The notes below the pieces were generated by a model. The model was not told the DNA's origin. It ran no database searches and was given only the letters and a program-made list of their open reading frames with translations. A stretch of DNA of 38,193 nt from contig JAMFSY010000083.1 of assembly GCA_026225555.1 (NCBI GenBank), positions 1 through 38,193 of the forward strand, given 5' to 3'. Source of the DNA: Methylacidiphilales bacterium (lineage in GTDB: Bacteria > Verrucomicrobiota > Verrucomicrobiia > Methylacidiphilales > UBA1321). The position numbers and the translations under genes are program-made. Every line of letters starts with the position of its first letter. The first letter of the stretch is position 1. Below are positions 8,490 through 15,708 of the stretch, piece by piece.

Positions 8490-9608
8490 ATGTCACGCCA
8501 AGTCGAGTTCTTCTGGGTCAATACGCCGCGTGCGCTCGACCATTTCATCACCAGCCTGCGCGGATATGCCCCGCTCGCGCTCGATACCGAGGCGGATAGC
8601 CTGCATCACTACCGTGAGAGCGTCTGTCTGATCCAGGTCTCGCATGACGGCCAGCATTTTCTAATCGATCCGCTCGACTCCTTTCCGCTCGCGGAGCTCT
8701 GGCCGCCGACGAGCCGCCACACGTGGATTCTTCACGGGGCCGATTTCGATTTGCGGATGCTGCGACGCGCGGGCGCGCCGGAGCCGCAGGCTGTTTTCGA
8801 TACGATGCTGGCGGCGCAACTAGTCGGCCTGAAGGCCTTCGGTTATGGCGCGCTGGTGGAACAATTTTGCGGGCTCACCCTGAACAAGGGGAGCCAGAAG
8901 GCCGATTGGTCTCGTCGGCCCTTATCCCAGGTGATGATCGATTATGCGGTGCAGGACACCCAATATCTCGAGCCGCTGATGGAGGCGTTGGCCGCGCAAC
9001 TGGACGACAAGAAACGCCGCGAATGGCACGAGCAATCGTGTGCGCGCGTCGTCGCCTCAAGCCAGATTGTGCGCCAGGACGATCCGGAGAACGACTGGCG
9101 CATCAGCGGCTCCGCGCTCCTTTCGCCGGAGGCGCAGGCGATCGTGAAGGAGCTGTGGCTCTGGCGCGAACAGGAGGCCGAGTCGGTCGATCTACCGGTG
9201 TTCAAGGTGTTGCATAGCGAATTGCTGCTGGATCTCGCGACGTGGTGCGCGGCGAATCCCAAGGTGCCGCCGATGGGCGCGCCCTGCTGGCCGCGGCGGA
9301 GTTCGCCGGGCCGTTCCGAGCGACTTGCGGAGGCGATTGAACGGGGACGCCAGGCGCCGCCGATTCCGCGCCAGCCCAAGGGCGAAAGGCCGCCCCGCGA
9401 CCGGGCGGCGGAAGTGCGAATGGAAAAGCTGCGCGTGCATCGCGATGCGGTGGCGGCGGAACTGGGCATCGATCCCACCGTGATCGGGCCGAAATCGATT
9501 TTGCAGGATATCGCGCGCCGTCCGGAAGAAGCAGCGGCGGAACTAATCGCGGAGAATCGCTGGTGCCCCTGGCAGTGGGAGCTGTTGAAGCCGGCCGTGA
9601 CGGAATAG
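8490..9608 (+). CDS. rnd: Ribonuclease D
   Basis: A 3'-5' exoribonuclease of the DEDDy class that trims tRNA and other structured RNA precursors. All exonuclease motifs are present: Exo I LDTEAD (D32, E34), Exo II HGADFDLRML (D85), and Exo III DYAVQDTQYL (Y152, D156). Residues ~200-275 and ~300-372 correspond to the helical HRDC region of the family, although the second repeat is divergent. At 372 residues it has normal length. The start is ATG in AATATACACATG, with no visible Shine-Dalgarno. It diverges from moeB across 161 bases containing a partial family B repeat. An inverted-repeat element begins five bases after the stop. Confidence 0.93.
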   Translation: MSRQVEFFWVNTPRALDHFITSLRGYAPLALDTEADSLHHYRESVCLIQVSHDGQHFLIDPLDSFPLAELWPPTSRHTWILHGADFDLRMLRRAGAPEPQAVFDTMLAAQLVGLKAFGYGALVEQFCGLTLNKGSQKADWSRRPLSQVMIDYAVQDTQYLEPLMEALAAQLDDKKRREWHEQSCARVVASSQIVRQDDPENDWRISGSALLSPEAQAIVKELWLWREQEAESVDLPVFKVLHSELLLDLATWCAANPKVPPMGAPCWPRRSSPGRSERLAEAIERGRQAPPIPRQPKGERPPRDRAAEVRMEKLRVHRDAVAAELGIDPTVIGPKSILQDIARRPEEAAAELIAENRWCPWQWELLKPAVTE

Positions 9609-9612
9609 TTTT

Positions 9613-9713
9613 CGTGGTAGCCGCCGCACGCCGTGCGGTGGGGAGGGAAGAAAAGCTCCCGCTCCATGTCTCCCCGAAAAGGCATCACCGCACGGCGTGC
9701 GGCGGCTACCACG
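9613..9713. repeat. Family A inverted-repeat element (full, two perfect arms)
   Basis: Two perfect 28-base arms, 9613-9640 and 9686-9713, face each other across 45 bases. Each arm contains the near-palindrome CCGCACGCCGTGCGG, so it can form a long hairpin or two small ones. The spacer has a further stem (GGGAG/CTCCC). It lies five bases after the rnd stop and may end transcription. Other copies are at 23247-23350 and one solo arm at 10967-10994. Confidence 0.9.
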
Positions 9714-9761
9714 GAAGTCGCTCCCACTGGACACGGTCCCCTTTTGCGCCATCTTGAGACC

Positions 9762-9893
9762 ATGAAGCGATTCGCAGTTTGGGTGGTGCTGGCGCTGTTG
9801 ACTGCATCGAGCCTGACGAGTTGCAAAATTCCGCGTCCGCCGAAAGTGCCCGGCCCAATCCAGCCGCCTGCGCCTCCCGGAACGCAGCTTTGA
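9762..9893 (+). CDS. Tiny proline-rich lipoprotein
   Basis: A 43-residue predicted lipoprotein. The positively charged start MKRF is followed by the hydrophobic stretch AVWVVLALLTASS and a lipobox LTSC (cysteine at residue 21), then a 22-residue proline-rich tail with KIPRPPKVPGP. It is similar in style to small entericidin-like or orphan lipoproteins but I assign no family. It sits 75 bases upstream of the DsbD gene on the same strand and could be co-transcribed with it. The larger open frame upstream of this ATG runs through the family A repeat and is not coding. Confidence 0.6.
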   Translation: MKRFAVWVVLALLTASSLTSCKIPRPPKVPGPIQPPAPPGTQL

Positions 9894-9968
9894 GTCCGTT
9901 GTCCCGCTGGATGACAAAATTTTAAAGAATAACTTCGTCCCCCGTCGCTCCCATTAAGATAAGGTGAC

Positions 9969-12239
9969 ATGATGATCCGGGCGTTTCTCTTCTTTCTGAT
10001 CGCGGGTGGCTTGGGCCTGCGCGGTTCGGAGGCGATTCCCGCGCCGAGTGTGGGTGTCAGCGCGTCGGTTCGGCAGCCGCACGTTACGGCGGAACTGATT
10101 TCAGAAACGACCCATGTCGAGGCCGGAAAGCCTTTCCTCGTGGCGCTGCATCTGAAGATGGACGAAGGGTGGCACACCTACTGGATCAATTTCGGCGACG
10201 CGGGGCTGCCGACGAAGATCGACTGGACGCTGCCGCCCGGATTTACGGCAGGTCCCCTCCAATGGCCCACGCCGGAGATTCACATGATGGGCGGGCTGAC
10301 GACCTTCGGGTATGCGGGCGATGTCTATTTGCTGACGACGATCACGCCGCCAGCAGCTTGGACAGGCGGTGTCCCGGAGATTAAGGCCAAGGCGACCTGG
10401 CTCGTCTGCCAGGAGGAATGTATTCCGGGGAAAGCGGAATTCGATTTGAAGCTCGATGGAAAAGCGGGCACTACGGATGAGCTCAGCGAAAGACTTTTTG
10501 CCGCCGCGCGCGCGCGGTTGCCGGTGCCGAACACGCGATGGGAGGTGAAGGCGGCCTACGGGAAGGGCGGTGGCACGGTTGATAATCAAGCCGACGCGCT
10601 TTGGATTCAATTCACCACCAAGCAGGGGCAATCGACCCAGCCGCTTGGGAAAGTTTATTTCTTTCCCGAACAAACAAATGTTTTGAGTCCGAAAGAGGAC
10701 GACAACGGGATGGCCAATCCCGACCAGAGACTGGCGTCATTTGAACTACCATTGGACCTGCAACAGAACGGCGACAAGCCAGCGCAAATCAGCGGCATCC
10801 TGGTGTCCGACCATGCTCTCATCGGCGATTCCAAATCGGTTTATATCTCCGCCTTTCCGACAGATGCCCAGGATATCCCCATGATAATCATAGAGAGCGG
10901 AGCAAATATGAGCGCCTCCGGTCTCAATGCTTACTCATATCCTACAACTTTCGCCCCATCCGATTCCACCGCACGGCGTGCGGCGGCTACCACGGCGCAG
11001 CCCTGGCTCGTCGCCGTCCTCGGCGCGGCATTTCTCGGTGGGATGATTCTCAATCTCATGCCGTGCGTCTTGCCGGTGCTTTCGCTGAAGGTGTTTTCGT
11101 TGATGCGGCATGCGGGGGAAAATCCGCGAGCGGCCTGGCGTCAGGGCGCGGCTTTTACGGTGGGCGTGGTGATTTCGTTCTGGGTGTTGGCGGGGCTGCT
11201 GCTCACGTTGCGGTCGGCGGGGAATCATCTCGGCTGGGGATTCCAGATGCAGTCTCCGGGATTCGTGCTGGCGCTGATCTTTTTGTTCTTTCTGCTCGCG
11301 CTGAATTTATTCGGTGTGTTCGAGCTGGGCACATCGTTGGTGGGACTCGATGCCAAGGCGACCGGTCGCGTGGGAAATGGACTCACCTCATCATTCCTCA
11401 ACGGCGCACTGGCGACGGTGGCGGCGACGCCCTGCACGGCGCCGTTCATGGGTTCGTCCCTCGGATTTGCCGCGCAGCAACCGACCTTCGTGGCGATGTT
11501 GATCTTTACCTTTCTCGCGCTCGGCATGGCGGCGCCTTATTTGCTGCTCACGATTTTCCCCGGCGCGCTGCGCTTCGTACCGAAGCCGGGGGCGTGGATG
11601 GAAGCGTTCAAGCAATTCATGGGCTTCCTCCTTTTGGCGACGGTGATCTTCCTCGTCTACGTCTTTGGCGCGCTGGTGGGGCAGGAACAGGTGCCCTACC
11701 TGTTAGCCGTACTTCTCTTCGCGGGAATCGCCGCTTGGATTTATGGCAAATGGGGCGGGCCGGATCATTCCGGTTTCGCGCGATTCTTCGCGTTGGCGCT
11801 GACTTTCCTGCTGCTCGCTTACGCGATCGAGCAGGGCGTCGAGCTCGCACAAGCGACGCCGCCCGTGGCTTCAGCCGCCGCGGAAACTGGCGGTGAAAAG
11901 TGGCAGCCATGGACTCCCGCCGCCGTCCAGCAAACGCTCGCGCAGAACCGTCCCGTCTTCGTCGATTTCACCGCCGCGTGGTGCCTGAGCTGCAAGGTAA
12001 ACGAGCGGGTCGCACTGGAGACGGATGCCGTGCGCGCCGCCTTCGCCGAGAAGAATGTGGCGCTCTTTCGCGCCGATTGGACCCATGCCGATCCTGCGAT
12101 TTCGGAGACGTTGCAGACCTACCATCGCGATGGCGTGCCGCTCTATCTGCTCTATTCGCCCAAGGCAAAGGACGCGCCCCAGGTTTTACCTGAAGTGCTG
12201 ACGCCGGGGATTGTTCTGGACGCGGTGAAGAGCCTGTAA
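9969..12239 (+). CDS. DsbD/ScsB-type thiol:disulfide interchange transmembrane reductase
   Basis: Carries reducing power from the cytoplasmic thioredoxin pool across the inner membrane to periplasmic proteins. It has 756 residues, preceded by AAGGTGAC as ribosome binding site. After a signal peptide comes a periplasmic domain with WLVCQEECIPG (C147, C151). Then follow about eight membrane helices with the paired cysteines C366 (NLMPCVLPVLSLK) and C489 (ATPCTAPFMG). The C-terminal thioredoxin domain has FTAAWCLSCK (C672, C675). This DsbC-like N-terminus is closer to ScsB and related proteins than to E. coli DsbD. Odd point: residues about 334-342 (TARRAAATT), in the linker before the first helix, are encoded by an exact solo arm of the family A repeat. 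Confidence 0.92.
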   Translation: MMIRAFLFFLIAGGLGLRGSEAIPAPSVGVSASVRQPHVTAELISETTHVEAGKPFLVALHLKMDEGWHTYWINFGDAGLPTKIDWTLPPGFTAGPLQWPTPEIHMMGGLTTFGYAGDVYLLTTITPPAAWTGGVPEIKAKATWLVCQEECIPGKAEFDLKLDGKAGTTDELSERLFAAARARLPVPNTRWEVKAAYGKGGGTVDNQADALWIQFTTKQGQSTQPLGKVYFFPEQTNVLSPKEDDNGMANPDQRLASFELPLDLQQNGDKPAQISGILVSDHALIGDSKSVYISAFPTDAQDIPMIIIESGANMSASGLNAYSYPTTFAPSDSTARRAAATTAQPWLVAVLGAAFLGGMILNLMPCVLPVLSLKVFSLMRHAGENPRAAWRQGAAFTVGVVISFWVLAGLLLTLRSAGNHLGWGFQMQSPGFVLALIFLFFLLALNLFGVFELGTSLVGLDAKATGRVGNGLTSSFLNGALATVAATPCTAPFMGSSLGFAAQQPTFVAMLIFTFLALGMAAPYLLLTIFPGALRFVPKPGAWMEAFKQFMGFLLLATVIFLVYVFGALVGQEQVPYLLAVLLFAGIAAWIYGKWGGPDHSGFARFFALALTFLLLAYAIEQGVELAQATPPVASAAAETGGEKWQPWTPAAVQQTLAQNRPVFVDFTAAWCLSCKVNERVALETDAVRAAFAEKNVALFRADWTHADPAISETLQTYHRDGVPLYLLYSPKAKDAPQVLPEVLTPGIVLDAVKSL
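10967..10994. repeat. Solo family A arm inserted within the DsbD coding sequence
   Basis: These 28 bases are identical to 9686-9713, with no similarity beyond either end. They are read in frame as TARRAAATT in a flexible linker between the periplasmic domain and the first membrane helix. Confidence 0.9.
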
Positions 12240-12240
12240 A

Positions 12241-12302
12241 AGCGCTTCCGTCCCACTTCCATCGGGCGCTGTATTTTCGAAGCCGTCCGGCGGAAGACCG
12301 CC
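12241..12302. terminator. Hairpins between convergent dsbD-type gene and cspA
   Basis: The 77-base convergent gap holds AGCGC/GCGCT (12241-12270) followed by TATTTT for the plus strand, and a tight GGCGG-AAGA-CCGCC hairpin (12289-12302). A further near-palindrome TCAAGCTACAGCTTGA spans the cspA stop. Bidirectional termination is likely but not proven. Confidence 0.45.
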
Positions 12303-12316
12303 GTTCCAACCTCAAG

Positions 12317-12520
12317 CTACAGCTTGACCACTTTGGAAGCCTTCAGACCTTTATCGGACTGGGCGACCTCGTATTCAACGCGATCACCTTCATCGAGAGT
12401 CTTGAATCCTTCACCGCCGATGCAGGAAAAGTGGACAAAGACATCCTGTCCGCCTCCCTCCTGCGCGATGAATCCAAAACCCTTTTTGTTATCGAACCAT
12501 TTGATGACACCGTTAGCCAT
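12317..12520 (-). CDS. cspA: Cold-shock protein (CspA family)
   Basis: A single OB-fold nucleic-acid chaperone of 67 residues. It has RNP1 (KGFGFI) and RNP2 (DVFVHF), and begins [10 protein letters not shown]. Two ATGs are in frame, at 12526 and 12520. The second is chosen because the GGGGGTAA ribosome site is about nine bases before it and MANG is the usual opening. It is preceded by an 80-90 base leader from a good promoter, as in many cold-shock genes, so control by leader structure is plausible. Confidence 0.95.
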   Translation of the reverse strand: MANGVIKWFDNKKGFGFIAQEGGGQDVFVHFSCIGGEGFKTLDEGDRVEYEVAQSDKGLKASKVVKL

Positions 12521-12610
12521 GTTCATTTACCCCCGAAGAAACATCTTCCTGTTGAAGCGTACCGAGGAATCTCTCGAGTTAATTTTTTGAATTCGCTTAG
12601 ACTGAGATTG

Positions 12611-12640
12611 ATTATGATCCCATCTTTTTTAAGGCGTCAA
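12611..12640 (-). promoter_or_regulatory. Predicted promoter of cspA
   Basis: Minus strand TTGACG (12640-12635), an 18-base spacer, then CATAAT (12616-12611). It predicts a transcript with roughly 80-90 bases of untranslated leader before the cspA start. Confidence 0.5.
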
Positions 12641-12695
12641 TTCAAAATTTTCATCTAAATGAAATACCTACTCGCGAGAGCTAAACGGCGGAAAA

Positions 12696-13562
12696 TTATT
12701 TAAAGTCTTCGACAGCAAGTTCCCACGCCCCGCCCGAAGCTTCGATCTTCAAATAAAAGTTTCCCGGCCCGTCGAGCTCGGTGATGTCGCCGCCGGAGCC
12801 GACCTTGGCGCAGACTTTTTGCGGAATGGTATCGCCCTTGGGAAAGGCATTGAGAAAGAGCGCGCTGGTGTTGGCATACTCCTTCCCCTCCTTGTCCTGA
12901 TTATGCCAGAGCACGCGCCATTGCCGGCTCTGCACATGGAAGACATCAGTGTTTTTGCTATCGATGCCGGAGAGCGAGAAAAGGCGATGCCATGATTTTG
13001 TGCCGGGCGGCCCTTCGGGTTCAGCGGGCTGAAGATAGGTGGCGGGTGGAGGCGGAGGAGCGTCGGCGGTTTTCGCCGGAAGCGTCGTCACCGTGGCGGA
13101 GGGCGTTGCCGCGCCGGGGGGAAGCGTCGAGGCGGTGGAAAGCTGGGTTTCGAGTTTGGCAATTTTGACCTGGAGCTGGGAATTTTGCTGGAGGGTTTCC
13201 TCGAGCCGGTCTTCGAGCGAGGAAATCTGGCGGCTCTGGAGACGGCGATCGAATTGCAGATCTTCCAGCACGGCCTGCTGTTTTTTCAGCAGGTCCAGCA
13301 AGTCTTGGTTGGATTGGGTGAGCCGTTCAATCGCGGCAGCGTTGGTTGCCGCCGTGGCTGCGGCCGCTGTGCTGCTCGCGGCGGGGGAAGGCTTATGGCT
13401 GGGCGCCGGCGTCGCGGCATCGCCGGTGACGGGCAGGGCCTTGTGGCTGGTGGCGGAAGTGGCGGCGGCCGCCGTCGATTGCGCGCGGAGGGGTGACAGG
13501 AAAATTCCCGTCAGCAAAGCGGCGACGAGAAACCGTTGCGGAAGAAGGATGGAAGCGCTCAC
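12696..13562 (-). CDS. Exported coiled-coil protein of unknown function
   Basis: From the GTG at 13562 the protein has 288 residues with a normal signal peptide (FLVAALLTGIFLSPLRAQS). An upstream ATG at 13607 would add 15 residues before it and cannot be excluded. After an Ala/Thr/Pro low-complexity segment (30-75), residues ~75-142 form a clear heptad coiled coil (RQISSLEDRLEETLQQNSQL). A proline-rich linker follows. The final ~110 residues are a compact domain with WRVLWHNQDKEGKEYAN, FLNAFPKGD and FYLKIEASGGAWELAVEDFK. Function is unknown; a periplasmic or envelope scaffold is a guess. It lies downstream of apaG and the small membrane gene on the same strand. Confidence 0.75.
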   Translation of the reverse strand: MSASILLPQRFLVAALLTGIFLSPLRAQSTAAAATSATSHKALPVTGDAATPAPSHKPSPAASSTAAAATAATNAAAIERLTQSNQDLLDLLKKQQAVLEDLQFDRRLQSRQISSLEDRLEETLQQNSQLQVKIAKLETQLSTASTLPPGAATPSATVTTLPAKTADAPPPPPATYLQPAEPEGPPGTKSWHRLFSLSGIDSKNTDVFHVQSRQWRVLWHNQDKEGKEYANTSALFLNAFPKGDTIPQKVCAKVGSGGDITELDGPGNFYLKIEASGGAWELAVEDFK

Positions 13563-13648
13563 CGGTTTTGGGTCAGGGTAGAGAGGAGACGGCCCGCAAA
13601 CAAGCATGGGATGAAGCCGGGCGTCGTGATCCCGGGAAGGCACAAGGG

Positions 13649-13870
13649 CTACCGCTGATACCGGTGGACGCGCAGGAAAAAATAGAGCAGCGAGCCGACG
13701 CCGGGGACCACGACCATGAAAGCGAGCCAGAGATATTTCTGCGTCGAAGCGGGCTCGCGCGTGGCGCAAAGGCGGATCATTTGCAGCCAGAAAAAGATGC
13801 CGATGATGGCGCCGATGACCTCGAGGTCGCGCGCGCTTTCCAGGAAGTAGGGGAGCGCGAGAGGAAGCAT
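13649..13870 (-). CDS. Small two-helix membrane protein, PLDc_N-like
   Basis: 73 residues with two membrane helices: about 16-34 (VIGAIIGIFFWLQMIRLC) and about 47-66 (WLAFMVVVPGVGSLLYFFLR). The second helix, followed by a basic end, resembles the phospholipase-D-nuclease N-terminal (PLDc_N) module that also occurs as stand-alone small membrane proteins. Function is unknown. It lies 33 bases downstream of apaG and upstream of the coiled-coil gene, probably one transcript. Confidence 0.7.
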   Translation of the reverse strand: MLPLALPYFLESARDLEVIGAIIGIFFWLQMIRLCATREPASTQKYLWLAFMVVVPGVGSLLYFFLRVHRYQR

Positions 13871-13903
13871 GGGCGATGAAATCTCAGCGGCCAGGGGACG
13901 GCG

Positions 13904-14290
13904 CTAAAGCGAGGGCACTTCCATCTTGAACGACGGAATGCGAGTGAAGACCCGCTCGCCGTCCTCGACCTGGCCGAGGTAGGCGCCTTCGGCGAGGCTG
14001 TCGGAGGCGATGAGATGGTAGCTCTGGTAATGGAACTGCGTGCCGGGCGTCAGGCGCGGTGTTTCCCCGACCACGCCGTCGCCTTCAATCACGAGCTTTG
14101 AGTTGTCGGCGTTGGTGACGACCCACTTGCGGCCCTTGATCGTGACGACGCGGGTGCTGTCATTGTGGATGGTGATGTGGTAGACAAATCCGTAGGGACG
14201 GTCGGGCGTGCCTTCCTCGTGCGGATTGTATTCGACACGATCGAGACTTACCCATAGTCCGGGTAATTCGCGAATAGGTTCACCTGCCAT
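13904..14290 (-). CDS. apaG: ApaG domain protein
   Basis: A 128-residue single-domain ApaG (DUF525) protein, an immunoglobulin-like beta fold. Bacterial ApaG has been linked to Co2+/Mg2+ homeostasis and nucleotide binding, but its role is not settled. Signature segments are YGFVYHITIHNDS, VTIKGRKWVVTNADN, VVGETPRLTPGTQFHYQSYH and EGAYLGQVEDG. The ATG at 14290 (MAGEPIRELPGLWVSLDRVEY) is preferred over a TTG at 14323, which would overlap thiD. It diverges from thiD with only 12 bases between start codons, so each gene's promoter must lie in the other's coding region. Confidence 0.92.
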   Translation of the reverse strand: MAGEPIRELPGLWVSLDRVEYNPHEEGTPDRPYGFVYHITIHNDSTRVVTIKGRKWVVTNADNSKLVIEGDGVVGETPRLTPGTQFHYQSYHLIASDSLAEGAYLGQVEDGERVFTRIPSFKMEVPSL

Positions 14291-14302
14291 ACCTCTAGAT
14301 AA

Positions 14303-15139
14303 ATGATTCGCACCTTCCGGCAAAGAGAAACTTCGTCAAAGAGCCGCGTAATCGTGCCCGTGGTGCTGACGATTGCCGGTTCTGACAACAGCGGCGGTGC
14401 GGGGCTGCAGGCCGATTTAAAGACCTTCACCACCCTCGGCGTCTACGGAACTTCGGCGGTAACTTGTGTGGTCGCGGAGCATCCGGGGCACGTGCTGAAC
14501 ATCACGCCGATTCCGCCAGAGCGCGTGGCGGACCAGGTGCGGTTGGTGCTGGAGGCGTTCCCCGTCGCGGCGATCAAGACGGGCATGCTCTACTCGGCGG
14601 AGATCATCGCGGCGGTGCTGGAAACGATCCAGCCGCTTTTGGAAAAGGGCGTGCCGCTGGTGATCGACCCGGTGATGGTGGCGAGCAGCGGGAAGGTGCT
14701 CCTGCGCGCGGATGCCATCCGGATGCTGCGCCAACTCGTCCGGCACGCGACGTTGGTAACGCCCAATCGGGATGAAGCGGAATTGTTGTGGGGAAGGCCG
14801 ATTCGGAATCTGAAAACGCTCGACGCCGCGGCGCTGGAGCTGGCCCGGGATTTTGGCGCGCCTTCTTTTTTGGTGAAGGGCGGTCATCTCAAAACCGGTC
14901 AGGCGGTTGATGCGCTGGCTTCGCCCCAGGGAAAGCTGCGGCACTTTTCGGTGAAGCGGATTCCGAACGTGGATCCGCATGGAACGGGCTGCACCTATTC
15001 AGCGGCGATTGCGGCGGGGCTGGCACGTGGCCTTTCGCTCGGGTCGGCGGTCGGGCTGGGGAAGCGATTCATCACCCGGGCCTTGAAGCGCCGATTCGAG
15101 ATCGGAGATTACCAGCTGCTAAATCACCTGCCGGAGTAG
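14303..15139 (+). CDS. thiD: Hydroxymethylpyrimidine/phosphomethylpyrimidine kinase
   Basis: Phosphorylates HMP and HMP-P to HMP-PP, the pyrimidine half of thiamine. It has 278 residues of the ribokinase fold, with TIAGSDNSGGAGLQADLKTF at the N-terminus, GMLYS, VIDPVMVASSG, LVTPNRDEAELL, LVKGGH and the anion-hole/catalytic segment DPHGTGCTYSAAIAAGL. The ATG at 14303 is taken; a GTG at 14354 would remove 17 unconserved residues and is also possible. No TPP riboswitch is seen upstream. Another thiamine gene, thiG, lies at 33473. Its stop is two bases from the stop of the convergent gene. Confidence 0.95.
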   Translation: MIRTFRQRETSSKSRVIVPVVLTIAGSDNSGGAGLQADLKTFTTLGVYGTSAVTCVVAEHPGHVLNITPIPPERVADQVRLVLEAFPVAAIKTGMLYSAEIIAAVLETIQPLLEKGVPLVIDPVMVASSGKVLLRADAIRMLRQLVRHATLVTPNRDEAELLWGRPIRNLKTLDAAALELARDFGAPSFLVKGGHLKTGQAVDALASPQGKLRHFSVKRIPNVDPHGTGCTYSAAIAAGLARGLSLGSAVGLGKRFITRALKRRFEIGDYQLLNHLPE

Positions 15140-15141
15140 GC

Positions 15142-15567
15142 CTACTCGGCGGCCATGAAATCGGTGCGGTTCAGGCGGGTCCACTTGCCGTCGGAACCTT
15201 TTTCAAAGATGAAATTGAGCACGCGATTCGTGGTGACGAAGATGCCCCGGGGGACTTCGTTGGAGCTGATGATCGCCTCGTGGTAGCCGAGGTGATCGAC
15301 GTCCTTCTGGGCGAACTTCCAAAAGTCGTCCACTTCCTCGCTGAGCTCCTTGTGCTCATCGACGGAGAGGGTCGTCTGGTAGCGGACCATCAGGGCCATG
15401 ACGCCCTTGGAGTACTCAACCTTGGAGACGCTTAGCACCTTGACCACGCGACCGCAGGGAAGCTTCAGTGTCTCATCTTCCTGGAGCGGGGCGGCCGATC
15501 CCCGGGAGGGCGCCAGTAGGACGGCGGTGAAGGCCAAAGCGAAGACCAACAGGAGGCGGCGGTACAT
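15142..15567 (-). CDS. Predicted exported protein of unknown function
   Basis: A 141-residue protein with a signal peptide (RLLLVFALAFTAVLLAPSRG, cleavage near GSAA). The mature part has LPCGRVVKVLSVSKVEYSKG, a conserved-looking DDFWKFAQKDVDHLGY segment and a C-terminal FIFEKGSDGKWTR. The same frame is open far upstream, but that part is the antisense of the flavin-oxidase gene, so the ATG at 15567 is chosen. No family is recognised. It converges on thiD with only two bases between stop codons. Confidence 0.7.
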   Translation of the reverse strand: MYRRLLLVFALAFTAVLLAPSRGSAAPLQEDETLKLPCGRVVKVLSVSKVEYSKGVMALMVRYQTTLSVDEHKELSEEVDDFWKFAQKDVDHLGYHEAIISSNEVPRGIFVTTNRVLNFIFEKGSDGKWTRLNRTDFMAAE

Positions 15568-15708
15568 AAGGGGAGTAGCGGGACTCAAGCGAAGTGAAGG
15601 GGGTTTGGCAAGCATTGCGTAAAAAGTCATTCGAGAGAGCAGATGGTGTACCGCGCGGCCCCAAATTTTGCGGGCATCCCGGCATGGGCCCGTGGTACGC
15701 TTTGCAAG

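Noticed and set aside
8942-10177. 411-codon minus-strand frame across rnd and the start of the DsbD gene
   Set aside because: It overlaps two well-supported genes and a palindromic element; low-complexity Ser/Arg composition.
14200-14303. TPP riboswitch upstream of thiD
   Set aside because: No thi-box core (CTGAGA with ACCTGA...GGATAATGCC) is visible, and the gap is only 12 bases.
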